64,000 bases of DNA, taken from NCBI GenBank assembly GCA_029961685.1, contig JARWKL010000016.1, positions 6,092,358 through 6,156,357 of the forward strand, read 5' to 3'. Below the pieces are notes generated by a model. It was not told the origin of the DNA and made no database searches. It saw nothing but the letters and a program-made list of their open reading frames with translations. Below are positions 22,879 through 33,487 of this stretch, piece by piece; the stretch's first letter is position 1, and each line of letters starts with the position of its first letter. Position numbers and translations under genes: made by a program. The DNA comes from Aristolochia californica (Eukaryota; Streptophyta; Magnoliopsida; Piperales; Aristolochiaceae).

Positions 22879-24338
22879 TGACATTTAATTACGTCTACTT
22901 TTATACCTTGCAAGCGTACGAACCGTTCATGTAATCTAGTGGTAAGCGGGGTCATATCCACAGGGAGGACTAAATTTTGTGTATTCTTCAGTCAACTAGC
23001 CTAACCAAATATGATGCATGAATCTGAACTAAACACTGATTATATCCTAAATTATCAAGCAATGATCTAATTAACTACTTGCACAACAGGAAACATCAAC
23101 TCTGGATTTTATCATGATTCGTGCCTCTCTCGAGTACCACGTAACCATGAGTCCGGATTCTCAATCCTTACGTCTAGCCCCTTTCGAGCACCTAGAGTTA
23201 ATGACAGAGATCGGATTACAATAGAATTCAGAGAATCAATTTCTTATTGTGATGATGCTAAAATTACAAGGGCAAACGTGTAATTTAGGTTTCCTATTCA
23301 ATTCACTTAAAACTTTAATCCAAACATTCCCACAACAAATCATTCTTTTAATTTAAATCATGGATAAGAGATTGGATTTAAGATTCCAGAATCCAACCTA
23401 AATTATAATCCTGCCCTATCTAGCTAATTACTCAAAAATTCGGAAAACAAATATTCAATAAACATCAAATCTCAAATCAAATTTAATAAGCATTCAAAAC
23501 CTAAGTTCAAACTATAGGAAACTAATTAAATTATAAAATGACGGACTTCTCCCCTTCTTCTTCCTTTCGCTCGGGCGGCAATTTCGTTCTCACAGTTGCT
23601 GCAGTTTTCAGAAATTGAGGGCTTCGGATTGCAAGACGAGAGGTCGGAGGTGGAGATGACACCGACGAAGAAGAATAGAAATCCATCGAGGGAGGTGGTG
23701 CGGCGAAAGATGGAATGGAGCCGAAATCCTTTGACCGGCTCTCTCGAGTCCTGGTCAGAAGTGCAAAATTGACACAGGAGGGTGGTCGAAATCTGGAATC
23801 GGCACAGGAGGAGCCCTCTCGAGTCACCTCTCGGCCTGGCGAGCAGAAAACGCCAGTGTCGAACTCGCCGCGATGAAGACTCTCTCGAGGTCTCCTCGGG
23901 TATGTTCTCGATTGCCAAACGACGGTGGACGAAGGTGGCACGTTGTGGACAACGGCTGGAGGGAGCCCTCTCGGGTCTTCCCTTCGACTGGTTGGCGGTA
24001 GCTTGAGAGACTCTCTCGAGCTCCCCCTTCTTCTCCCCCTCCTTCCGCTCTCAAATCGATTTTCCCTTAAAATTCACCTCCCCCTTTCACTAATGGCATT
24101 TTTGTAAATATCTCCTTCTCCACATAAAATTCTCCTGAAATTCCATACCATAAAAATCATTAAAAGCAATGAAATATAATTTAGGAGAGAAAAATATGCA
24201 ATATAAGCAGTGATTAATACTAAATTCAATAAATGCACGTTTCATTTGAAAACCGATAAATAACCACCTATTGCACAATTATAAGGGTTATTCTATTTTA
24301 ATTAACCTCGTTCTCATATCAGAATTTGGCATATATCA
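22879..24338. mobile_element. Unclassified 1.46-kb insertion in Copia-1
   Basis: Comparison with Copia-2 at about 42,570 shows extra sequence here. One possible boundary pair gives a TG...CA unit on the minus strand, which would fit a solo LTR, but I cannot find a clean target duplication. The right half (about 23,545-24,070) is GC-rich with repeated CTCTCGAG words and several overlapping frames on both strands, none recognisable. The left part includes CCTTGCAAGCGTACGAACC and TATCCACAGGGAGGAC, which look like a dispersed plant repeat. Confidence 0.5.
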
Positions 24339-24663
24339 ATATGATATGTTGTTCAGATGGTTTCATAAAATTAACATGATGATTGTCAAAGTCATATGAT
24401 CAGTAGTAGTAGAATCAATTATTCATTCAATATTTCTACTAGGAGCGAAAATATTAAGAACCTTACCAGATGTATCAATTAAAACTGATGATTCTGGTAC
24501 AACAACGAAAGCATGATTATTTGGTTTAGAGTTCCATTTGTGAGGCGCTTTGGTAGGATCCCACCATTTTAGATACCCAATAAGTTCATATCATCTTGAC
24601 TTTGCATGCCCAATCTCACCACAATGAGTACAAATATGCTCTAGTTTTTATTCCTTCGACATG
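24339..24663 (-). pseudogene. Copia-1 gag-start/zinc-knuckle/protease fusion remnant
   Basis: An ATG at about 24,663 begins with the same first codons (MSKE) as the gag of Copia-3 at 63,326. It passes after a few codons directly into a zinc knuckle (CTHCGEIGHAKS) and WWDPTKAPHKW, then a degraded protease block. The main body of Gag is therefore absent. A stop follows codon 4 and others lie further on. The same junction occurs in Copia-2 at 42,280. Confidence 0.75.
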
Positions 24664-25190
24664 ATGCAAGAAGATTGGTGATGATCAGAATAAAATCACC
24701 CAAAAATACTGGTCCGATCTGCTTCCTGCCTCTGGGTTGACCCGGTTTAGGTCGCTGATTCTAGTCCGATTCGAGAACTAGTCCGGTCCGCTTTTTGTTT
24801 GTTGGGTTGACCCAGTTTGGGTCTCTGATTCCGGTCTGGTCCACTTTTCATTATCTAGATCGACCCGATTTGGGCCTTTGATCGTGGTCCTATACGAGCC
24901 CGGGTCGTTCGGTGAATAATAACCTAAGTTAAGCGGAATTCTTTTCCGTAGCTTCATCTTCGTCGAGACTATGCGGAGACAACGCTTCTCCTTCTTCATC
25001 AGTCGGGCTGGTGGTGCGGTTTGCTGGGAGGCTGAGCAGTGGCTCGGCGTCGATGACGTTCAAAAATTCTATCGGTCTTCTCTGAAGACGGTTCTGTTCA
25101 CAGCGATGACAGAGGAGACTCTCCTTCTTCGTCGGGCTGGTGATGTGCTGGAAGGCCGAGCTGTGGTTCGACAACGGTTAGAAGGACCTC
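24664..25190 (-). other. Copia-1 leader fragment
   Basis: This untranslated leader contains quasi-repeats of GGTTGACCCGG and CGGTCCG words also seen in the leaders at 42.0-42.25 kb and 63.05-63.32 kb. It ends at about 25,190 against Gypsy RNase H sequence. Confidence 0.6.
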
Positions 25191-26640
25191 ATGATTGGAG
25201 TACAAGACAAATTCATGTGAAAGAAGAGATAGTGATGGCAATAAAGTAAAACTTGTACAATTGCATAGAATTCCTTTTTATAGGCCAAGTACTTTTGTTT
25301 GGCGTCTTTAAGTTTTTCACTAAAATACACGATCGGATGTTGCTCTAGACTTAGTACTCCACCTTTTCCGATACCTAATGCATCGCATTTGACTTTTAAA
25401 ACCTTAGAAAAATCAGGTAATCTTATAACAAGTGCTTTTGTCATACACTTATTAATTTCTTGGAAAGCGCGAGAAGCAAGCTTTAACCAAAAGAACTCTT
25501 CTTTCTTCATGCAATATGTGATGGGCGCCATGATGGAACTGAATCACCTGATAAATCGATGATAAAAAATGGTTAAACCATGAATGCTACAGACCTCATG
25601 AATGATAAAAGGTTCTGGCCACTAAACGATTGATTTTAATTTCTAGGGATTTGCAATGATACCAGTAGGAGTGACCACAAAACCCAAGAACAATACCGTA
25701 TCTATCAGGAAGGAGCATTTATGAAGATTAGCATAAAGTTTCCCCTTTCGTAGTGTGTGGCAAACCTAATGGAGATAATCAAGATGTTGGTATTTAGTTT
25801 GACCATAGATGAGAATATTATAAAAATAGACTACTAAAAACTTGCCAAGGAATGGTCGAAGCACATGTGTCATCATCCTCATAAAAGTATTGGGTGCATT
25901 TGATAATCCAAATGGCATGACCATGCACTCATATAATCCATCTTTTGTTTTGAAGGCTATTTTCCATTTGTTTCCTGGGCGGATCTGAATTTGATGGTAA
26001 CCGCTTTTGAGGACAATCTTGGAAAAGATAGTGGCAACTTCCATCAACATGTCTATCATATCATCTATCCTGGGAATCGGGAAGCGGTACTTCACATTGA
26101 TTTTTTTTATGGTCCTATTGTCCACACACATTCTCTAGATCACTTTTTTGTGTGAGTAAGGCTGACACAACACAAGGGCTTAGGCTTTCCCTGATAAATC
26201 CCTTTTGTAGAAACTCTTTCACCTGCCGCTATAGTTCACCATGTTTAGAGGGATTCTTTCGATAATGTGGTAGGTTCGACAATGTGGTCCTAGAACTAAA
26301 TCGATAGCATGTTGGATATCATGCATAGGAGGTAGTGCATTAGGAAGGTTCTAGGGAAAAACATCTTGCAAGTCCTGTAAAATGGACTCTACCTCTGATG
26401 GAGGATCTTGAAAGAAATGCACAAGTGACTTGCGGGCTTGCACAACAAAAACTATAGATTCATGCAGGATTTCTTGCTCCAAATCCTTGGGACAAATGAA
26501 GTGTAGAGTTTTCCTTGGAGAGTTCAACTGTCTCTTACCCTGAATGACTGGCTTAGGTGGTTGTGGCTTGAGGTGGATAGTCTTTCCTTTAAACACAAAG
26601 GAGCAAATGTTTGAGCGCCCATAAATGGTGACATCCAAAT
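25190..26640 (-). pseudogene. Gypsy linker, reverse transcriptase and RNase H remnant
   Basis: The linker at 26,638-26,351 includes VSEI-like SEVESILQDLQDVFP. RT at 26,131-25,766 has [47 protein letters not shown] and the active-site region [10 protein letters not shown], where the usual catalytic DD is YN. RT continues as KLYANLHKCSF and LGFVVTP, then RNase H has KCDALGIGKGGVL. With the two metal-binding aspartates changed and several stops, the copy is inactive. Confidence 0.82.
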
Positions 26641-29600
26641 CATAAAGTCACGGTCGGTCCAGAATAATATGTCCCCATCCATGGTGATCACATCACACCA
26701 AATATTTTCCTTGTACTCAAGGAATTGAATGGGGACTAGACATCGTCCTTAGACTGAAATGGAAGTGTCATCGACCCATGAAACTCGATAAGGTCTGGGG
26801 TGTGGAATGGTCTCAGGCCTCAGTGGGAAACAATGCGAGACAATACAACATTGATGTAATTGTTGCTATCAATGATGACTTTACAACCCTTGTCACCATA
26901 CTTAATGTAAGTATGGAATATAGTAATCTGACGCCAGCCATCAGGCTTTTTGGGCTAAGTCAACACACACCGGGCAGCATTCATTTTGGGGATGGAAGTG
27001 GCAGTAGACCTGATGCAACTTAGATTGGCCTAATTGTGCTCATATGTTTTTTCTAATAGATCAAAATCGGCAGGGTCAAGCTCGTTCTCTACATTCTTCT
27101 GATCGTCCTATGGTGACTTCTAATCTTCAATGAGAAGGGCTCGAGTACTACAATTGGATGCATTGTGACCAAATCTTTGGCATTTGTGACATCGAATTCT
27201 AGAATTGAATTTGGACATGTCTTTCCCGAAGTGCGATTTACTCTCAGAGGGGGTGCCCCTAATATGGACTTTCTTGAGACTTGTGAATTGACGGTGGAGG
27301 ACCTAAAAGGTGTTGAACGGGTGTCAATCCCACATGTGGGCAGGAACTTGGAGTCTAACTTGTAATTATGTGCGAGTGCATGGGCATCGTCCATCAAAAC
27401 ATTGAATTAGCATTTCACGCCTAAGGTCATCGAATATTTTTTATATTATATGTTGTTTATCGATAGGTACAATGTGGAAAGAAGATAGAGGAAAAGATTG
27501 ACCAATTCATTGGTTGGGTAGAGAAACATCCTAACAAGAAAAGCCAGGTTTACTTTCTCTCTATCTTGTGAGATTTTGAATACCACATATTCATGTGCTG
27601 AATTAGTTCTCCATAATTGGAATGTATCCTATAAAATTGCATCGTGGCTCTACAGATATGTCTATCTTTTTTTGAGGTGAAGAATAAGCAGGCATCATGG
27701 TTCACTAACAAAAGTGAATGCATGTACTGAGATTTTTCTGTTGAGGGCATCCCCACAGTTAAAACCTGTCATGAGGTGGATGAGAGTTGTTCCATGTTAT
27801 TGTATCAAGACAGTGAAAACTATACCATAACATAATCGGTTGAATTAGTACAGAAAGTGCACTGGAGGAGAGGAGCATGCGTCATACTTAGGGGTGGCAT
27901 CGAGCCGAGCTGAGCCCGAACCTGCCTATGTTCGAGTCAAGTTTGATTTAAATATTTCGAGCCGAACTTCAAGCCGAACCTCGTCTCGTGCCTAAAATTT
28001 TTACTGAGCTCGAGCCCAAAAATTTTAACCGAGTTCAAGCCGAGCTCGAGCTTCAACATACATTTAAATTTTTAAAATATATATATATATATAATTATGC
28101 ATATATTTTACATAAAATTAGGCATGATCTCTACATAAAATTGGGCATAACGTGTATATATATAATACATATATAAGATTGGGCATGACCTCTACTTAAA
28201 ATTGAGCATAATCTATGTATATAATACTTATATAAAATTTGGTATGACCTCTACTTAAAATTGGGCATAACCTATATACACAATACCTGTATAAACACTC
28301 TATAAACACTCCATAAAATTGTCTATACATTCCATAAACACTCCATGAAATTGTTTATACACTTCATACACTCCATAAAATAGTCTAAACACTCCATACA
28401 TTGCATAACATTATGAATAAACTCCATACAATAATCAAACACAACAAAATTAAATGAAATATCACTATCAATTTACAATCACCCAAATAAAACTATAAAT
28501 CCTTTAAAAAAACCTTATTACTATTAGAGACTCACTAGAAAATTACAAGAAATATTTTAATTTTTTTTTAGGAATTAAATGGACCTCTTATTGCCTTTTC
28601 TAAGGAAATAAATAAAAATTAATAATTAATCTAATATATTATTATACTTATCGATAAATTTTTAATCAAATAAAATGTCGAACACAAAATTGCCATGAAA
28701 ATTGCCTCATGCTAAAAGTATTATATCATCAACTGTCAAATACTTAATCAAAATTTTTCTATACAGTTTTCTAGCCCATCTTGGCAAGAAAATCTTACTT
28801 AGAAAATTATATGATTTTTTAACAAGAATTTATAATTAGAAAAATATTTTCAAAAAATATGAGGCACTAATGGTCCCTATATTTCTACTAAAAATGTCTT
28901 TTCAACGTTTATTGAAAAAACCACTAATAATCTATAGAAACGTATTTCTACTAAAATATCTTTTCAATTTCTTCAAGAGTCATGAGGAAGGGACAAAGAG
29001 TTTTTTTTTCCTTGTTTATGATCTCGCACGTAGGGGAGGTTTCGAATAAATTATATATAAAATTATGCATACATTTTTTTTAAAAAAAGAATGATAGGGG
29101 AAGTTCAGGATTGAATTTCAATAATGGATTAAAATGAACCAATATTAATCTTTTTTACTCACAATTGTTGTCTAGCTTATTTTGTAATTTTTGAATCTGG
29201 CCATAAATTTACTATGGCCTCCTTAGTGACCCTAGATGAAAATTTATATTCTAGGAAAAACTAGAAATATTTTTCCTATGATATATGTTCCCCAAAAAAA
29301 CTTTAGATAAAATCCTATTACTTTTAGTGACTTATTAGAAAATTACAAAAAATATTTTAAAATTTTCTTAGGAAATTTAAATGGACCTTTTATTGTATCT
29401 TCTACGGAAATAAATAAAAATTAATAATCAATCTAATATATTATTATACTTATCAATAAATTTTTAATCAAATAAAATGTCAAACACAAAAATGCAATGA
29501 AAATTGCTTTATGCTAAAAGTATTACAACATAAATATTTATTTAAAATTTTTTTATACAGTTTTCTACCCCATCTTGGTAGGAAAATCTTACTTAGAAAT

Positions 29601-30620
29601 TATATTATTTTTAACAGGATTTTTTAATTAGAAAATATTTTAAAAAAACATGAGACACTTATAGTTCATAGAAACTTATTTCTATAAAATTTATTTTTAA
29701 TTTTTTCAAAAGCTACGAGGAAAGAGAGTTTAAGGAATTTTTTTTTTTACTTTATGATATCACATGTGCGAAATTATTTCGCACGGGGGAGGGGGGAGAT
29801 TATTTCTCCTCTAATTTCTCCTCTAGTTCTGGTTTTCCACCGAGACGACGAGCAGGGAAGGGGGTTACGGCGCCGGGGATGACGTCTGAGATGGAGGCGA
29901 CGGCGAAGGAAACAGAGGTGACGGCGAGGAGAGGAAGAAGTCGAACGGACGGCCACAGAGGCGGCCGGCGAACAGCTGTCAACGGTGACAAGAGCCGACG
30001 AGAGGAAAAATTTCCCCCCCCTCGCTCTCGCTCACGCTCCTAACCCGATACCGATCCCGACTCACCTCGAGTCGGCTCGCAAGCCGACGAACCGAACCTG
30101 GCTTCGGTCGAACTTGGCTCGTTAAGGTAAACGATAAAGAATTGAACCAAGCCAGTACCGAGCCAAACTCGAGCCACTAGCGAGCCGGCTCGGTTCGAAG
30201 CCACCCCTAGTCATACTGCCCTGGAGGGAGAAGTGATGTTTCAGATCATAGAGTTGTTCATGAAAAGAAGGATTATATTCCTCCTGATGCAGTTCTTCAG
30301 ACTCATCTTTTGGCATGGATATGTTCAAGAGGATGCTTCAAACGGGGCATCCAACAATGCTCAATTGACATTCTGAGGTGCTGTAGTGAGCTCAAGCTGG
30401 GTGAGTTTGGTGTCATATGGCTGTCATGATCCTTGTACAAAACTATGAAGGTAGATGAGATCCATACCTACTATTCAACCTAGTCTCATGACTTAGTTAA
30501 GTCACTTCCAATTAAGTAGCTGGTGTTGAGATGATGTCAAGACCCTTAAAATCTGATGATGGATAGAGAGGCCGAGGCATGTGGTGTAGCAGATGGTGAT
30601 ATTATACTAAAAAGTTATTC
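26641..30620 (-). pseudogene. Gypsy gag-protease remnant (interrupted by hAT copy 2)
   Basis: A CCHC knuckle CHKCQRFGHNASNC is readable near 27,190-27,150, followed by a degraded protease (about 27,100-26,640). The upstream Gag body runs through 27,400-27,888, is interrupted by the hAT element, and resumes from 30,210 to about 30,600. The frame is broken repeatedly and the Gag start was not found. Confidence 0.65.
27889..30209. mobile_element. Non-autonomous hAT transposon, copy 2 (2,321 bp)
   Basis: A perfect 8-bp duplication GTCATACT (27,881-27,888 and 30,210-30,217) flanks ends TAGGGGTGGC and GCCACCCCTA. It is the same family as 19,096-21,366, lying in the opposite orientation: its right end matches the left end of copy 1. 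It has the same GC-rich block (about 29,790-30,010), AT-rich duplicated centre and subterminal GAGC words. There is no transposase, so movement would need an enzyme from elsewhere. Confidence 0.9.
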
Positions 30621-31560
30621 AAAGAACAAAAAATGAATATGTTATATATTGTATTGATACCTTTAAAAAATCTAAGACTTCCCCTAAATGATAGGATAGA
30701 CTCCCAGATTTGACAAATAAAAATTACCAAGTTTTAAGTGATGTAAGCTCCAACATTTAATTTAGTCATCTGATTTGATTTCCACACATGGATTTAATTC
30801 AAACTTCTCTTAATCAGACAAATGTGCTAGAAATTCTTTGGTTGAATAACTTCAATTTGTAGCTAGACTCCATTCAATGCTTCAAGAGAAGATTTGATAT
30901 TGTATTACTTGTGGTTACTAACAAAGTAGCAACATATAAAATTGCTTGTTACGATGAACCCCGAAGGGGCTTCAAACTGACTTGAGATTTACAGTGATGG
31001 AAGAGAAAAAAATTCACTAACAAATTTCTCTCCAAAGTTCTTCCAAGAGTTTGCCCTTCCTCAAGATCAAGGGATACTTCTGTTTATAAGCGAGTTAGTG
31101 GAGATGTTTAACTACACCACCTTTTTCTCCCCCTTGTCTTCTTCTTCCCCATGGTTAGGTATACTTGTAAAGGGAAAAACGACATTTGACAAAAACTCAT
31201 TCTTTTCCCCACGAGGGTGTGACGCCATTTTCTTTTGATTTGATCTTAGTTGTTGTCCATGCAATTGGCTTTATTGTGATTGTTGATTGGGCCTTGATCT
31301 CGATAATTAATCCCATTTTTTTATGAAACTCTAATTTGACCATTGATTGACTATTTGACTAAACCTCTACTCTTTGATTGTCAGGAACTTCAACCGGTAA
31401 TCAAGTTCCTTCAATCGGGTCCTAATTTCTATCTACTTATTCCACCTTCAAGACTTTGTTCGTTGAGCAGAGGAACAAGGCTTGATGTTCAGTTTTTTTT
31501 TTACACAATGATCCAACGTATGTCCAGGATTTGTGGGTTTTTGGCTCACGATCTATTGTC
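30620..31560 (-). repeat. Possible 5' LTR of the Gypsy remnant
   Basis: Non-coding sequence upstream of gag. A minus-strand CGCTTATAAACAGAAG (TATA-like) lies near 31,085, followed by a leader-like purine-rich stretch. With the opposite LTR missing, neither the boundaries nor the assignment can be confirmed. Confidence 0.3.
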
Positions 31561-31599
31561 TTGAAAAGATTTAATGTGGCCAGTTTTTTTTTTGGGACC

Positions 31600-32004
31600 T
31601 CGTCGCTGTGATTGGGAGAAGCTTTTGATCCATCGTCATAAGTAAGATCAAGCAGCTCTGCTCTGCATATAACTAAGGATTCATCTACTTTGTACTAGAA
31701 TCAAATTAAAATCCCGTCCCTGACCCAATCCCTTATCTATAAATTTTCTGAAATTCCTAAGCCAGATAAAAAGGTATCGAAGTTTCTGATAATCATGATG
31801 TGATCTGTGGAGAAGAGACAGATGCTGTCTTTCTCCTTCCTGCCTGGAGTCTTCTGCTTGACGTGCCGGCTACAAAATAGTCACATCCGGACAAACTTCA
31901 GCAGTTTCTTGCAGACGAGTTTGCGATACCTCTGAATCGTCAAACGACTCAAACCCATTAAAGATCCAAGAGAGAAGAAGAAGAAGAAGAAGAAGCTGTA
32001 GAAG
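31600..32004 (+). promoter_or_regulatory. Upstream region and leader of the methylesterase-like gene
   Basis: Sequence between the transposon remnant and the methylesterase start. A GAAGAAGAAG run (about 31,974-31,994) lies just before the ATG, as in many plant leaders. ATAAAAAGG near 31,767 could serve as a weak TATA element. No transcript evidence is available. Confidence 0.35.
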
Positions 32005-33113
32005 ATGGAGGGAAAGAAGAGCTGTCATTTCATTCTCGTCCACGGCTCCTGCCACGGCGCCTGGTGCTGGTACAAACTGATCCCTTTGCTGAAATCCGCC
32101 GGCCACCGAGTAACAGCTCTTGATCTCGAAGCCTCCGGTATCCATCCAAAGAGAGCCACAGACATCCGGACCTTGGCCCAGTACGCGAATCCTCTTCTCG
32201 AAGCGTTAGCTTCTGTAAATGGTGACGAGAGACTGATCCTCGTCGGTCATAGCTATGGAGGTTTTAGCGTCGCTCTGGGGATGGAAAAGTTCACGGAGAA
32301 AGTGGCGGTGGCCGTCTTTGTCGCCGCTTTCATGCCGGACTACTTCTCCCCTGTCTCTTGCTTAACCACAAAGGTAATCCAACTACACTTTCAAGAATCG
32401 TCCTGTTAGTTTCACTATATTTTAATTTTTTTAATTCGGTTTCTCTTCTGGGTCTATCCACACCTTCTTTGATGACAGCATAGGGAGAGTTTTCCGACGG
32501 AGGCGTTATCGGATATTCAATTTACCTACGATAGTGGAGAAGAAAACCGTCCGACCTCTTTACTTTTCGGACACAAAATTTTATCAGCCTCGCTTTACCA
32601 AAACTGCTCTCCAGAGGTAACTGTGTGCGCCAGTCTTCTTCGATCTTTCCTCACTCAAGTGTAATAACAATCTCCAGAGGTTTCTACTGTTTTAATTCTT
32701 CCCGTTATTGTTAACAGAGATCGGAAAGTGTCGTCTCTAAGAATTAATCCATACAATTACAAACCCAGATTACTTTTGGAAATGTATTTTCACGAAAAAA
32801 AATAAAAAAATATTTTGTTTGTTTTTGAAAGGATCTGACGCTGGCCACTATGCTGGTAAGGCCGACCCCTACGGCGCTTGAAGATGTATCAGAAGAAAAT
32901 TTGTTAACAAAGGAGAGATATGGATCAGTTCATCGAGCTTATGTCATTTGCACCGACGACAAGATTCTGAAAGAAGATTTCCAGCGATGGATGGTTGGAA
33001 ATTATCCTCCGAAGGAGATCAAAGTAATTGAGGGTTCGGATCACATGCCAATGTTTTGTAAACCGGAGGAACTATGCCACTGTCTCCTGGAGATTGCCAA
33101 CACTTGCTCTTAA
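32005..33113 (+). CDS. Methylesterase (MES) / hydroxynitrile-lyase family alpha/beta hydrolase
   Basis: Three exons (32,005-32,373, 32,479-32,616 and 32,832-33,113) encode 262 residues, the usual size for the family (about 255-265). All introns are phase 0 with GT-AG borders. The family hydrolyses methyl esters of salicylate, jasmonate or auxin, and some members are hydroxynitrile lyases or polyneuridine aldehyde esterases. Visible features are the N-terminal [14 protein letters not shown] (oxyanion-hole region, residues 9-22), nucleophile elbow GHSYGG with Ser83, acid Asp212 in ICTDDK and His240 in EGSDHMPMF. This complete triad argues for an active hydrolase. No transit or signal peptide is evident, so it is probably cytosolic. 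The substrate cannot be told from sequence. The gene stands alone between transposon blocks. Confidence 0.93.
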
Positions 33114-33487
33114 ACTTGAAGTCTGCTCAATTTTTTATCCTTTAAATTGAGCATTGAAGACTTTAGCTTTCTTTTTCTCTTCTTCTACTATATTTTCCTC
33201 CATGTTTATTGATCATTTTGGCTGATTTGTTTACAAGCATCCAAGGATTAAGTGGAATTAGCCTCTTCATGTCTAATTCCATCACACTTTGGGAATTATC
33301 CAGCCGCCTAAGCCATCTTGTTGCTTGCTTCTTCTTTTTTATTCTTCTTCCTTTTTCTATTTCGTGGGAAAGGTAGTTTCAACAGAAGAGATTGGATGCT
33401 CAAGCCTTCTATAAGCATCACCTGCAAACGACGACACCCCAAGTTATGTCGCTTTGTTGGGTCATGCTCTTCAGTCTGAAACCTTCA
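33114..33487 (+). other. 3' flank of the methylesterase-like gene
   Basis: T-rich sequence expected to contain the 3' UTR and poly(A) signals (for example TTTAAATTGAGC near 33,143). No other feature is visible before the LTR element begins. Confidence 0.4.

Larger units (their letters stand above)
15989..25190 (-). mobile_element. Copia-1: minus-strand Copia element with three nested insertions, 5' end lost
   Basis: Reading from right to left, it has a leader (25,190-24,664), a gag start fused to a zinc knuckle and protease (24,663-24,339), GAG-pre-integrase and integrase (22,878-21,375), RT and RNase H (19,095-16,189), a polypurine tract GAGGGGGAG (16,190-16,182) and the 3' LTR (16,181 to about 15,989). 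It is split by insertions at 16,587-17,993, 19,096-21,366 and 22,879-24,338. The order and sequence match Copia-2 at 41-45.5 kb. The 5' LTR and part of the leader are gone. At about 25,190 the sequence changes directly into a Gypsy RNase H, which suggests a deletion or ectopic recombination. Confidence 0.88.
25190..31600 (-). mobile_element. Gypsy (Ty3) retrotransposon remnant, 3' half missing, split by a hAT element
   Basis: On the minus strand: a possible 5' LTR (about 31,560-30,620), gag (about 30,600-27,090, interrupted at 27,889-30,209), protease, a linker, RT (26,131-25,560) and the first part of RNase H ending in HEFVLYSNHE at about 25,195. RNase H end, integrase and the 3' LTR are gone. 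Many stops are present. The domain order protease-RT-RNase H is the Ty3/Gypsy order only if integrase follows, and integrase is lost, so the assignment rests on sequence motifs. Confidence 0.8.

Noticed and set aside
23526..24054. Overlapping long open frames on both strands in the GC-rich half of the 1.46-kb insertion
   Set aside because: Several frames on both strands are open at once, which is expected from GC-rich low-stop sequence. None has a recognisable domain or a start supported by context.
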